Below are positions 23,110-34,840 of a DNA stretch of 64,000 bases, piece after piece; the first letter of the stretch is position 1; every line of letters begins with the position of its first letter. Below the pieces are notes generated by a model. The model did no database searches and was not told the DNA's origin. It saw only the letters and a list, made by a program, of their open reading frames with translations. Position numbers and translations under genes: made by a program. The DNA comes from Adiantum capillus-veneris (Eukaryota > Streptophyta > Polypodiopsida > Polypodiales > Pteridaceae), in the NCBI GenBank assembly GCA_014529385.2, contig CM043953.1:112596549-112660548 (forward strand), given 5' to 3'.

Positions 23110-24128
23110 GTGGAAGAGTTTGATTCAGCTACATTGGAAGGGTCTGAACTCCCAGCATGGTTAGGGCAACAAAAAGAGCTATGGATGTGCGGAGCTTCAC
23201 ATTGTGGGATCTTAAAAAGAGAGGAATACGTCTTAGAAAGAGCTATTGAGGACAATTATTATCTTCCAAAACCTTTTCCTGAAGATGCCTTAGAACCTTT
23301 GGAATGGGAACACATACTAGCAACATTGGATGTCTGTACCATTACAGATAGCTCAACAAAGAAATTGTGCGATAAGGATGGCTATGATGTGCTACCCTAT
23401 TACATGGTAATCCTTATACGAGGAGGAGATGAGATTGTAGAACCACCAGAACAAGAAGAGTTTTATAACTCCTCTGAGCATCTGGAGGTAAATAAGGATG
23501 CAGATAATGAGTGTTCAGACAGCTCAAGCGAGCGTGGGGAGAAAACAGAGAATATCAAGTTTTATGATTTTGCCAATCAGCACCCTAGATGCCAGGAACG
23601 CTATAGGAGAAAACGAGCAGAAAAAAAAAAGAGAAAGAACCTGATGCCCAGGATAAAAGATAAAACTCACTATCTAATGCTTGTCAAAGCAGAGGATTGT
23701 GTAAAAGACCAAATATCAGGAAGATTCTCGAGAGTGCGAAGGGAACAGACGCAAGAGGAAATAAAACAAAAAATAAATCAAAAAAATCTCAAAAATCAAA
23801 ACAAGAAACAATAAAAGACCCAGAGTGGACCAAATTGGAGCGTAAAAAGAAATACCAAGAACTAAAACGGTCTTTACGAGAGGTATGGACTACTGAGGGA
23901 GAAAGTGATGGTAAGGAGGAGTCAGAAAAAGGAAACATAAATGTACCATCACACTATCGGAAATTCACCATCCAGGATAGAAAAATCATAATGACACCAC
24001 CAGTCAGTGAAAGAATAAACCAAGAATCTTACGATGGGCCGGAAAATGCAAAACGGATAGACCTTGCTGAACCAGGTGAAAAGCCTCAGCCGGTCTATAT
24101 CGCAACTGATTTAGAGACCTACAAGTAG
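23110..24128 (+). pseudogene. E2 post-protease region, function unknown
   Basis: The first ORF (23110-23814) follows protease after a stop. It has an acidic middle (EEPPEQEEF-like) and a strongly basic end with many lysines (KKKRKNLMPRIKDK). A second frame (23697-24128) continues the basic segment. It occupies the position of the C-terminal part of the E3 ORF, but I see no convincing W-x-P-K motifs here. It has no resemblance to reverse transcriptase. I do not recognise a family. Confidence 0.5.
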
Positions 24129-25891
24129 AAGTGGCCACCTAACGGCTAACCCAAAAGAAATGAGACTTCATGTGAGGCTTACCCTAGCATAGGAGACCAC
24201 TTTTGGATTACCAAAGGCAGTAGAAAACCATCGGGAAAAACCCTAATTCTTAGAGCCCCGCAAGAGGCCACCAAATGGAAAATCGGCAAAAAGGTGCCCA
24301 AATGCTACCAAAACTCGTGGGTAGGAGCATCTCGACATGCTCAACAAGTCTATATATCCCACATGGCCATACGGTGACCCGAAGCGGCACTAAACTTCAG
24401 AAACGGCATCAGACACACAAAGCACCAAATAGCTCTCGTGGCCAAACCGCATGTCCATTTGCCACCAAACTTCACGAGCGGCTTTCCTAGACCATCAACA
24501 ACCAAGTCCTATGGTGGTAGACCACCGCAAGTCATCGACGACATGTAAACGCAACCAGGGGCGCTTCTAGAGCGACAAATGCCAAACGGAGCTCCGGTGA
24601 AGCCAAAGTCGACAAAAACCATATGGCAAGGATCCCTAAGGGACCGTGAAGCTATGGAGACCAACATCAAGAAATTTCATTCGCTGAAAAGCACTCCAAG
24701 AGTCAGAAAACGGCTCGGAGGCTCTGAAATCCACATAGGGAGTTTCTTTCTATCAATTTGACTTTTTTGTTGAAATAATGCTTAAAAGGGACTCAGGGGG
24801 GCTCAAGGCAGGCACGAGTAGCACTTCCAATGAAAATTTCATTAGGAGACATCCTACACATAGGATGTCTCAAGGCCAAATCTGGGCACCAAACCTAACA
24901 TTTCTCATCACACACAGCTTCTAAATAGCGTGCACAAGCTAGCCACCAAGTTTCATCACATTTGGACAAAAATTGACCTCATGTGCATCAAAAAACGCAA
25001 AGTCAGGTCATAGAGGCAATAATGGGCCATAGACCTACCAAAAAACTTGTCCAAATCACATGAAACTTACACAATACACTCATGAGCACATTGCCAAGCT
25101 ATCTGTGTGGTCACAAGTAAAAAATGATGAAATAGACATCCTACACGTAGGATGTCTAAATGACCAATTTGGCCCCCTTATGGTATTTTTCAGCTCCTGA
25201 TCTCTTTATGACACTTTCATGAGCTCATATATCAAGTTTCAAGCCATTCCCATCACATTTGGCCCCCAACACCTACAAGATGCACTCTTTGAGCCCAAAA
25301 ACACTATACATGCTCTTACCAACACCAATTCTTGTCCAAATCAAAATCCAAGAGCAGGGCCATATTCCACATGCCAAGAGCTACCCACAGAACCAATTCC
25401 AAGCTATTTTGATAAAAAAGACATCCTATCTGTAGGATGTCTCCAGCATGATTTTGACCTACTGTGCAAGAAATGACATCATGGGAGCCATTACCTTGGT
25501 GCAAGAAGCTCATATATCAAGTTTCAATGCATTTGAATATCGTTTGCCACCTGTTGTGGACATCCTACCCAATTTGTGAGCCTAAAGCCTGAATCTACCC
25601 AAAAATGCACATTTTGATGCCCAAACCCAATTCCAATCATATAGCCATGTTGCATAGGACAACGGCCACCAGCCTGCCAACTTCACCAAAAACTAATGAA
25701 ATAGACATCCTACACATAGGATGTCTAAATGATAAATTTTGGCCAGAATGATACTGTGAGCACATGCACAGTTTCCCTAGTTCCTTTTAAGTTTTATTTT
25801 CAATTTTCAAGTCATCTGGATAGTTAAAACTCAGTTTCTCAGTTGATATGCAAAAAACGCTAACTTCGGACTATTGAGTGCAACAAGATCC
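24129..25891 (+). other. E2 spacer between Gag-protease and the downstream ORF, with palindrome repeats
   Basis: 1.8 kb without a domain-bearing ORF. From 24.8 to 25.75 kb it is a degenerate tandem-repeat region: palindromes recur about every 285 bases, with a half site in between. A phrase, CTCATATATCAAGTTTCAA, occurs at both 25222 and 25510, 288 bases apart. The first 700 bases look like eroded unique sequence. Confidence 0.7.
24847..25726 (+). repeat. Palindrome array, 3' group
   Basis: These have the same AGACATCCTA...TAGGATGTCT structure as the 5' group, about 10 kb away. Full copies lie at 24847-24870, 25134-25157, 25419-25442 and 25703-25726, with a half site at 25559. The start-to-start steps are 287, 285, 140 and 144 bases, which fits an ancestral tandem unit of about 142 bp from which some palindromes were lost. 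Confidence 0.9.
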
Positions 25892-27975
25892 ATGGCAGCC
25901 GCAAAATCACCGGCAAAGAAGAAGAGGATGACAATAAAAGACTACTTGGAAGAAGTAGAGCCAATTGTCATCCCAGAAGGAGCTCTGAAGCTAACCAGCA
26001 CATGGATTCAGGATGATTTTCTAGAATCCAATGATTTGAATATTTACCAAGGCGTGTTCAAAGATCCTGAAGGAAATGCAGTGGAGCTACCCATGCTACC
26101 TCATGAGCTCAATGAATTTGTCTGAAGCAAGATGGGGGAGTACCTGGAGAAGATAGATCTCCATAACTACTTTGAAACTTTGCCAGCGGGGATTGACATC
26201 AAAAGAGTGTGGAAATTTGTAACCACTATCAAAGAGGATGGAGTGGCCAGAGTCACTGATCTGCAAGGCAAGCCAGACACCATGATTATCATCACACAGA
26301 GAGTGGTGGCGGCCGCACTTGACATCTCCAAGAAGGGACATAGTGTGACCAAAAGAAGATATGAAGTCAAGGTATACTCCGAAAAGAAGAACAACTACAC
26401 CTTTGAAGACATTGCAAACCCAAAAGTGGTGGTCATGAGCCAGCTCTACAACTAGTACTTCCATATGTGTACAAAACGGCCACAGAAGTACAGAATGCCG
26501 CCTGGAGCCATTGCTACCACCTTCACCTGGGCAATGCAAAAGAGCAAGCCAAAGGTGATCAATTATGCTTCTTACATCCATGACAACCTCGTGAAGATGG
26601 GCAACAAAAATCCCACCTACATTGTGCCAGGTGAGCTAATAACAAAAGCGGTTTATGGAGCACTGCATGCCAATGGAAACTGGCCAGAACCTCCTTCACA
26701 GAATGACTGGCTAAGGCTGAAAGAAGATAAAGAAGAAGAACCGCCCAAGGCACCCAGAGTAGCCACAAGGTTGAAGCGCAAGTTAGAGACCGTGCTAGAA
26801 GAGTCGCCAGAGCCAAAGAAGGGAAAGAGAGAAAGTTTACAAGTGCCGATCAAGGAGACCAAGTCACAGAAAGTGGCACGGCTAGAGCGACCAATGGAAA
26901 GCTTCAGAGCCGAAAGAGCAATGAAAGGAGATTTGAGCGAGCTGGGGAAGCCCTCACTAAGCAGCAAACAGAAGAGCAACAATTTAGCACCGAGCCAGCA
27001 GCCATGGAAGGAATTGACATAGAAAATGTGTTAGATCTGGTGGACACCACCATACAAGAGGAAATCCTTGTAGGACCCTCACAAGAGCCACAAGATCTGA
27101 CACAAGAAGAAGAAGAGAAGCTGCAAAAAGGCAATAGAAGCGGCAGTCAGAGACACAGCCAAAGAAGCCTTGGAATGGGAGCAGAGGGTCTTTAAATCAA
27201 TGACTATTCAGAAGATAGATGCCAGCAACCTTCAGCGTGACTGGCTACAGCCCTCTCTCCCATATCCTCTGCTAAAGTATGAAGCTGCCACGATCAACAA
27301 ACGAGTCAAATAGGAGCCAACAGTGCCATTGTACAAAGCAGATATCTCTAACCTGAAGGGGTCAAGCTGATAGTGGACTTTCAGCCCAGGTGGAGAAAGG
27401 CATGGGTGACAAAGTATCCACAATATCTAATCCACCTGGTAGAGGCACCTAACGTGGACAGAGATAACCTCAATTTATGCCCTCTACCAAGGATGAGGAC
27501 ATGGAAAGCCCATGAGTTGTTGCAGAGAAGCCAACCCACTTGGCTAAATTACCCGAAGCTGCCAGGCTCGAAGGCAAGTGAGAGAATAAGTGAGCAATAC
27601 ATGGTGAAAACCCTAATGGGCACCATCAAATTGTTCACTGGCTCGCTTGACCTATCTTGCATCATGATGAGAAAGACATGTAAAACACTTTTGGCAGTCT
27701 TCGAGACCTTCAAACCACGTCAGGCGACAGACAATATCTTCTTCTTTCAAGATACATACAAATGTGCTTACGATCTATCTAGTCAACCTTCTCACGAGGT
27801 GATACATGCATTGTATCAAATGATTATGTTTTTGCCATCTTATCACCTCCATGCCTTTGAAGAAGCCTTCTACACCGGCTTCTTCACAATCAGCACAGAT
27901 ATATTCGGCCCGACGCTACTAGCTCAACATGCGAGATATGAGTCACTTCTCAAGATGAGAGAAAGCCTACGCTAA
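25892..27975 (+). pseudogene. E2 downstream accessory ORF, function unknown
   Basis: I place the start at the ATG at 25892 (MAAAKSPAKKKRM). One frame continues through stops near 26123 and 26453 to about 27000, then frameshifts occur near 27005, 27128 and 27360, and the frame ends at 27975 just before the polypurine tract. The restorable length is about 690 residues. The N-terminal third has a pattern like the 'putative plant transposon protein' domains (VVAAALDISKKGHSV where those have a V-x-x-x-L-G-I-P-x-x-G phrase). The middle is charged (Lys/Glu-rich), and the C-terminal 200 residues form an uninterrupted, well-conserved-looking domain (27373-27975). No RT, RNase H or integrase motif is present. 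The family resemblance is an inference. Confidence 0.55.
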
Positions 27976-28002
27976 AGAAGCAGCCATGTTGGGGACGACA
28001 TA

Positions 28003-28019
28003 AACAAGGAGGGGGGGAG
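28003..28019 (+). other. E2 polypurine tract
   Basis: AACAAGGAGGGGGGGAG lies directly before the TGTTAGTGGC start of the 3' LTR. Confidence 0.9.
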
Positions 28020-28548
28020 TGTTAGTGGCTGGACACACCCTACGGAAAATGACTGCTCGACGGATTATTATTTTTTGTGATTATTCATTTATTGAGAAAA
28101 CCCAACATTCACCTTTGTAAATATCGGGGCTTACAGAAGTTTCCAGATTGTATCCCAGTTTTGACATTTAGATTGAGTAGATGGTTAAATTGGAACATTA
28201 GGGTTTGAGATTGTAAGGTATTTATACCAATTTTTGACCTTAATGAAAAACCTTTTGTCATTTTAAAAATAGTATTATCTCTGTGAATGAGCGTACTGTG
28301 TACGAGAGAGAGTGAGGGATTCATCTTGATGCTATGAGCACACCGGTGGTCGGAATCAAGTGTGGAGAAGTGCAGCATGTTGCCCCCGACAAGAGCTACA
28401 CGCCGATACCTACATTGCGGGCGTACGGTGTGGTTTTGCGAGCTCGACCTACGAGCTTCATCTGGTGATTCGATGAGCATACGTTATCAATTTTCGCATT
28501 TCAGCATATCCACGCGTTCGCATTGAGTAGAGCTACATTCAGAAACGA
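28020..28548 (+). repeat. E2 3' LTR, truncated
   Basis: It aligns with the first 530 or so bases of the 5' LTR, with scattered substitutions, a 24-base insertion near 28430 and a short deletion near 28540. After about 28548 the match stops, so roughly the last 370 bases are missing. Confidence 0.85.
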
Positions 28549-29290
28549 GGACTGATATACTACATAAAGAGAGAAAGAGAGAAGGCTTCTCTTTTCATTT
28601 ACACTACCTCGACTTTTGTGAGAATAATAAAGAGCTACAAACAGAGAGAGTAAGAGAAAACTCAACTACTATTAGAGAGAGGAGAGAGGAGGAAGGTGCA
28701 CGGTTGCAAATGAAATGAGAGCTACAACCAAAAGGTAAACTCGGGGTAAATAAGAAAGAGAAACTTGCCTCTTGATACCTATGAAGATTTGAGCAGATTC
28801 TATCTACATCCACACATCAAAACGTATTTTTTTCTCATTCTTATATTTACAATATAAACAATGAACCATTGAGAGCCTTCCATATAGTATTCAACGTGAA
28901 GTCATTTTTGTCTCTTTTTTACATTGAAGAAAAGAGCCACGAGCCATAAATTTCCAATATGACTTGTTCACACTTAAATCGCATGCTCAGCCAGTCCAAA
29001 TAATCCTTCAATACGATTATATCATGGACCAAGGTTGCATCATAGAATGTGGAACTAACCACCTTAAATTTAGCACACCTTAACCCAATAAGCAAAATAA
29101 ACTTCTTATAATAGATTAAAGCACAAAACTTATAAACAAAATAGATAAGCTTGGAGACATAATCAAACTTCGGAATCACTACATATTAATCAACCCCATC
29201 CACACCATAACATTTGAGCCTAGTAGCTTCAAAGTCTTCAGCTTGAGAAAATAGCTAAAGAAGAACTCCGCGTACAAAATAGCCAGTAAA
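28549..29290. other. Unassigned AT-rich sequence
   Basis: This follows the broken E2 LTR. A minus-strand ORF (29179-28919, about 86 codons) has a plausible protein-like composition, and an AG acceptor-like CTTTTGCAG lies upstream of it (near 29322 on the minus strand). I cannot name a family. It could be part of an exon or of a decayed element. Confidence 0.3.
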
Positions 29291-29477
29291 CTGCATCCTG
29301 ATTCCATCCGTGGTTGCGTACCCTGCAAAAGACATCAAGGATGAGAAGGACAGCCACAAAGAAAAGATCCAAAAAAAAGACGACACTTCAATGCATACCA
29401 AATAGGTTGACAGGTAGAGACACCAACTGCTTGCGAAGAGATTCGACACAAAGCAAGACAAAGTCCGCAGAGCAGGC

Positions 29478-30010
29478 CAAAATCCGTCAAAAACCGGCAA
29501 GCGGGACGACAGAGCAAAGCAGTACATCACCACAGGAGAGTTGTACAACAATGAAGACGGTCCGATCCACCAGAGATCGACAGAGAGGACGACAATGCAG
29601 TAGGACAACACCAAGGACAGGAACAGCACAACAGATGGGCGTCCAAGATCCGCTACAGATCGGCGAAGGGGACGACTAGACAAAGCAGCACAACCTCGAT
29701 GTACAGAGCAGCACAACACCAAGGTACGACGAAGATCAACGCAACAAGACAACACCGAGGACGAGACCAGCAAACCAGATGAACCTCCAAGATCGGCTAT
29801 AGATCGGCGAAGGGGACGACAAAACAGAGCAGCACAACCCCGAGGTACAGAGCACCACAGCACCAAGGCACGACCCAAATCCACCATGGACCAGCAAACC
29901 ACGACTAGGAGGCACCAAACAAACCCCAGCATGGTACCCACAGAGAAGAAGAGTAGGACAAGCGCGGCCCAGATCCGCCACAGATAGACAAGCAGGACAA
30001 CAAAACAGAC
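29478..30010 (-). repeat. Degenerate repeats of an AGATC...GGCA...GGACGAC unit
   Basis: A phrase like AGATCCGCTACAGATCGGCG followed by GGGGACGACAAAACAGAGCAG recurs with variation near 29478, 29560, 29644, 29788, 29877 and 29968. The copies at 29644 and 29788 are the most alike (about 80 bases, 144 bases apart). The repeats create a long open frame on the minus strand (30043-29255) with no domain. I take that ORF as a by-product of the repeats. Confidence 0.6.
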
Positions 30011-31363
30011 CACTACAAGATCGAACAGAGGCAGGCCACGCACAGCACCGAAACAGGTCCAAGAAACACCATAGATCGGCGGCTTGAACCATGCAACCTA
30101 CACGTTACCCACTCCCACTCCCCAACACAAAGGCTTGCTAGGGTTTCATTAGTCCTATAGGCAATGAGAGCACCCTCCACGAAGCTCAAGGAGTCTCCAC
30201 TCCAAAAGAGAGAAGAATGAAAGAGCTCCATTCATTATATGGTGTCTCACCAACCCCATTTAAACCTTCCAACGTGCAACAACTAGTCTTGACCAGACAC
30301 CTAACCCTTCACTCAAAAGACACCCAACCCAATGAACCTATCCTCTCAAGAACCACAAAAAAAAAGTATAGACTATTTTTATTTCTTACTTTTATTTTTA
30401 AGATATATTTGATATTTTTCACTAAGAAAAAAGGAACACGTCACTATGGCCTTAGCCCTTTGGGTGGCCAAAACATGAAAGTCACAATTGGTCATTTGAA
30501 GCTGAAATTTAAGCGAGAAGGTAGATATCTGATAAAGTTATATTTCAATAGATAGATAACTCTCCCCTAGGCCCTACAGTTGTTGGTCTACTGTCAACAC
30601 TTGCCACCATTGTTGTTATGTCTTATTCATATGAAGATTCCTTATTGAATCACGAACCAACAATCACAACAAAGAATTGACTCGTCACCTCAGACATCAA
30701 AGGTCAAAAGGGTGGCCGTTTCCAAGTTTAATGGGTTTTCTATCAAGAAGGCTGAGAATTCAAAGCTAAGGGGTGTAAGTCATGACTCATCGATTGACTA
30801 TTATGGTTTGTTTACTCTGAGTCTACATTCATAAAGCCCCATTTGAAGGTAAGGTCCAGTTTTTTATTTCAAGGCATGGATTTTTACTTGATACTTTACC
30901 AAGATAGAGAAAGGGGGGGGGGGGGGGGGGAATGTTGTCTTCCTCTCCATAGGACACGCCAAAATATTGAGGGGATCAAGGGTGAGGGTGCATTTTGCGA
31001 CTATGGGCGAATCGGGCCATCGATGCACGCGTAAGAAAATCGAAGAATCCGGTAAATTTAGAGCAAGCAAAATTTCAATTAAGGCTTGAGATTCCTCTCC
31101 TTTAATTATCTTTAAAATTAATTCACCGTGCTTATGAAAAAAAAAATATTCCTTTGTAGGTGGCCCCAATGGACATGGAAATCCCCATCAATTCTACTAC
31201 AAAATATTCATCGTAGATTGGTAGCATGACGTGCTTAAGTGTTTTTTTGTGTGTAAGTGTTCGTCTGTGTTCATTAACAATTTTGGATTCTTTGGAGGTC
31301 GATATCATAATCACTAGTATGTGACCAGCACGTTGTTGCGGCCAAGAAAATCATGGCAATTGG

Positions 31364-31365
<2 letters not shown>
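30011..31365. other. Noncoding sequence with a G18 tract
   Basis: No supported gene. A run of 18 G lies at 30913-30930. Around 30430-30480 the minus strand carries a phrase (GGGCTAAGGCCATAGTGA) that recurs near 53540, so a dispersed repeat is present. Confidence 0.4.

Positions 31366-31434
<69 letters not shown>
31366..31434 (+). repeat. Compound microsatellite (TC)n(AC)n
   Basis: A long TC/CT run passes directly into an AC run at about 31404. The same order is seen in many other tracts of this window. Confidence 0.97.
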
Positions 31435-31437
<3 letters not shown>

Positions 31438-31680
31438 GTCATATGTAGGTAGAGGGAGGGGGGGGGTGTGTATGTCTGTCTTCTCACTCACGTGTGAGGA
31501 GAATAGAACTATAGTCCTTGGAATACGCTAGCAAGTTAGCAATGCATAGCTATGCCTTCTGTCTCTTTCTCTCTCTGTCATATAAGATCTTGAGATCAAG
31601 ATTCATCGAGTAGATCTCTACTATCTCTTTTTCCACCTTCTTTTTCCCCTTTCTCAATTCTTTTGAGTTGAGGGCTCGTT

Positions 31681-31687
<7 letters not shown>

Positions 31688-31719
<32 letters not shown>
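31688..31719 (+). repeat. (CT)n microsatellite
   Basis: About sixteen uninterrupted CT units. Confidence 0.95.
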
Positions 31720-31721
<2 letters not shown>

Positions 31722-31992
31722 TGACCACATGGAGTGTTTTTAGCCAAATGGTTGTGAGTGACTCATCCTTCACAAGACTTCTAATAAATTCAAACATCCC
31801 ATATCTCCCTGCTCATCAACCAACGACAATGTACCAGATTTCTATCAGCTTGCTTTTATTGCGCCATACTATCAAAACCATGACTTGCCAATAAACAGGC
31901 TTTTCATGACCCTCTATTGGTTGAAGCAAGATAGGTTCTTGTTGGTGCCACGCTCCGAGGTCACTTTTGAAGGGCTACCAGGTTGCCAAGGG

Positions 31993-31996
<4 letters not shown>

Positions 31997-32053
<57 letters not shown>
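31997..32053 (+). repeat. (CT)n microsatellite
   Basis: About 28 uninterrupted CT units. The Ser-Leu repeat ORFs here are microsatellite artefacts. Confidence 0.97.
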
Positions 32054-32058
<5 letters not shown>

Positions 32059-32144
32059 AAGTCTTGAGTTCAAGACTTTCTTGCTAGATTTTCAATGTTC
32101 CTCTGGCCTGTTCCTATGTTGTCAAAGATTATGTTCTTTCTCGT

Positions 32145-32147
<3 letters not shown>

Positions 32148-32200
<53 letters not shown>
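32148..32200 (+). repeat. Compound microsatellite (TC)n(AC)n
   Basis: A TC run is followed by an AC run ending in ACAAACACACGC. Confidence 0.95.
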
Positions 32201-32563
32201 GCATGCCTTGAGATATATGTAAAATATCTACATCTTCTCCAAATATGTGCAGTTGAAGTAGTCGAAGGTAGTGGCTCTTAGAAGATAAAACAATACTGCT
32301 AGCTACAGAAGAAGGCCAAATGCTAGGATGCTACATCTTTGTATCCCCAATTAAGGTCTTTTTTTATTTACCATTGCATGAAAAGGACCCATTTTGACTT
32401 TTTTTCTTCAATTGTTGCATCACCACCATAACATGGCCACCACAGTGCTCTTATGTGTAGGAAAGTGCCATCGTTTGACGATGGGATGATGGGATAGTGC
32501 AATGATGGGACGATGGGATAGTGCATGGAGCAGAATACGCACCGCAAGTTTGAATAGGTGAAT

Positions 32564-32565
<2 letters not shown>

Positions 32566-32649
<84 letters not shown>
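32566..32649 (+). repeat. (CT)n microsatellite split by the E3 insertion
   Basis: About 42 CT units run up to the first base of the E3 LTR. The tract resumes after E3 at 41241 as CTCTCTCTCTCTC then ACACACACAC, so E3 landed inside one compound microsatellite. Confidence 0.95.
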
Positions 32650-32651
<2 letters not shown>

Positions 32652-32900
32652 TGCGCTCCTTGCCGCACTGTCGAAGCAAGGGACTTGCCAATACACCGTA
32701 TGCGAGCCACAAACGGCTCCAAGCACACAACAAGCCTAAACTAGCAAGCTCAAGAAAACAAAGGGTGTGTCACTCACCGCTCTACGCTCGCCTTCGTGGT
32801 GGATTCCTCGCCGCGATGAAGAAGAAGCTGCAGTCGTGCCGCGCTCAACCGCTTCGCCGCCGTCGTGCCTTCGTAATGCTCGATTGCACACACACTCTCC

Positions 32901-32932
<32 letters not shown>

Positions 32933-33225
32933 AGGAGGTGAAGAAGAAGAAGATGGAGATGGAGCAAGAGCACTCTTCAATTGCACAAATGAGAGAATGA
33001 GTAAAAATTAGGTTTAGTTGGCTTTTATAGGAGCTCACCCCATTCACACTTGGGCGCCCATGCTTAACCAACTAATCCCTTGAATGTCCAAGTTAAAGTG
33101 CGCCTCTCATCGACGATCACTCTACCTTTCCCTATTGGTCCGACAAGCCCGGTACCTGACTCTACCAAATACATTATACACGTCCATCGTAGGTGATGGG
33201 TGTCCGTGTGCCGTGAGGGTTAACA
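32650..33225 (-). repeat. E3 3' LTR
   Basis: It spans 576 bp; the plus strand reads TGTGCGCTCCTTGCC to GAGGGTTAACA. It is almost identical to 40665-41240. The internal (CT)n(CA)n tract near 32900-32930 differs in unit number from its partner. Confidence 0.97.
33023..33029 (-). promoter_or_regulatory. TATA box in E3 LTR
   Basis: The minus strand reads CCTATAAAAGCC. An identical box lies in the other LTR at 41038-41044, where it would drive element transcription. Confidence 0.6.
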
Positions 33226-33239
33226 TGCCCCCCTTCCTG
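33226..33239 (-). other. E3 polypurine tract
   Basis: The minus strand reads TCAGGAAGGGGGGCA immediately before the LTR start TGTTAACCC. The run of six G is the expected plus-strand primer. Confidence 0.88.
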
Positions 33240-34840
33240 ATGTAGATTCCGTCCTCGGAAGCTATTGAGTTGAAGCTGGTTCGTCGAGGTGGAAGAGCAT
33301 TTGAGATGAATGTCCTTAGCCTTCTTCAGTCACTACAAAATCAAACAACATTGGCACAGTAATTGCATTCTCTTAAAAAGCATATGCAGTTTTAGGGAGA
33401 CACATTGATTGGTCAAAGAATTTCAAACAATTTGTTAGCAATGAACATTAAATTGCAATGTAATCAAATGCATAAATAGATGTAAAGGTAGAAAATAAAA
33501 CAAGTCTGGAGTCGCTAATTTGACGGTCGAAAGGCACTAGAGATCGAATATTAATACCATGGGTAAGCTTCTTAATTTTCTGTGGTCAATTAAGTTGTTT
33601 AATCGCGAGAGCCAAGTATTCATGTTCAAGGGCTGACTAGAGGCTATATCTAGAAAACCTTGTAGTTAAGCTACCATAAAAGGAATTTCTCATGAAATCA
33701 TCGTGTGACTGATTACTTTTTCTTTGACCCCCCAAGGTCTTTTCACATTGATTCAATTATGATGTGTGTGCTTATTTTGTATGCCTTGGGTTTTTTGCTT
33801 TTCAAGGAAAAGCGCCCACACTGGGAACCTCTAGGGCTCTAGTACCATAGGCGATACATGTGAGTGAAGTACCAAATCAAGCTGAGATTTCTCTTCCAGC
33901 TTAAAATTTTACATTGTGGCACTTTGATTTTTTGTTTGTTCATTTTCATCATTTTAATTTTGTAACTTTGGGGGGTCATATAACACTGTTACATTCCCCA
34001 GGCTCATCACATTAGTAAACTCCCTTTATAATACTTACGCTAAAGGTCAATAGGGTTAAGCCCACTAGAAAGCCCTAGTACATTTCATACAATGCTGCCT
34101 AAATCGGATTAAGAACCTAAGTAACCATTGCTTATTAGGAAGGCATTCCCCATGGTATTAAGAGAAGATTTCTAATACCTAACTTGGTCAAACTAGCTTA
34201 GTCGGACTGCTTGATTTTTAAACCTAAACAAGTGACTATGAAAAAACACTTCATTGAATTAAATGTTTGATACTAAGCCAATGCGCTGAATATTATGCTA
34301 CCAATCACAATCAAAGCAGACAATCATGGATGCAAAAAGATAAAGGCAATGCTAATGGACAAGAAACACCTGTTTGTGTTGATGGTCGGGCTTGATTTGA
34401 AGGTTCCATGAAGGTCCAAATCCTATCAATAGCAACACGCTCCTGTACACACTAGGAAACAAAAGGAATACCTCCAGGAGGCACATTAGTGGGAAAAGAG
34501 AACTTTGCTAAGCTCTCAACTCTAAAACAGAAACACTCCTATCGTACTAATCTTACCTACCCTCCATCACTCAAGTGATGAGGATCAAAGGTGTTTTATG
34601 GCATAGGTTTCTGTTTCACTGTACCAGATGTGACATGTGTAGGTCTGAGTCAATGTTTTGACTTTAATGTGCATACTCGTTTGCTAATTGCTCTTGCTCC
34701 TTTTTTTTTTGGTTTTTTGTGAGTATAAAGCTTTATATGTACATTCCCTAAGATTGGAATTGAGAGGTCGGGGAAAAAGGTTGAGAGGGAAACAAGTGAA
34801 TGATGACTGTCAGCAGACACTCCCCCCTTCCTTGGGTAGA
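33240..34840 (-). other. E3 3' noncoding region
   Basis: 1.6 kb between the end of the Gag-protease ORF and the polypurine tract. Only short ORFs occur and none shows a domain. It is AT-rich, with a T10 run followed by GG and TTTTTT near 34705. In an autonomous Gypsy this stretch would hold pol. Confidence 0.75.

Larger units (their letters stand above)
12682..28548 (+). mobile_element. E2: large Gag-protease LTR element with extra downstream ORF and nested Copia
   Basis: A 5' LTR (12682-13582) and a partial 3' LTR (28020-28548) bracket an interior with an Asp-like primer site and a strong polypurine tract (AACAAGGAGGGGGGGAG). The interior has Gag, protease, a post-protease region and a separate 2-kb ORF. 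I find no reverse transcriptase, RNase H or integrase motif in any frame between the LTRs other than those of the inserted Copia. The two LTRs differ by roughly a tenth of positions with several indels, and all ORFs carry stops and frameshifts, so this is an old insertion. It resembles the Gag-only LTR elements described in plants (TR-GAG type) and is related to E3. Confidence 0.82.

Noticed and set aside
14111-25726. Palindrome copies considered as a CRISPR-like array
   Set aside because: Spacing is irregular (123-287 bases), the units are palindromic and lie in noncoding parts of a plant retroelement, and no cas genes are present.
29255-30043. Minus-strand ORF of 262 codons with hydrophobic stretches
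   Set aside because: It coincides with degenerate tandem repeats, has no domain, and its Cys/Ser/Leu-rich composition comes from the repeat unit read in one frame.
31885-33000. ORFs made of Ser-Leu, Arg-Glu or His-Thr repeats
   Set aside because: They are translations of (CT)n, (GA)n and (CA)n microsatellites on either strand; no other protein feature is present. The same holds for such ORFs at 41.6-42.2, 49.99-50.3 and 59.5-59.7 kb.
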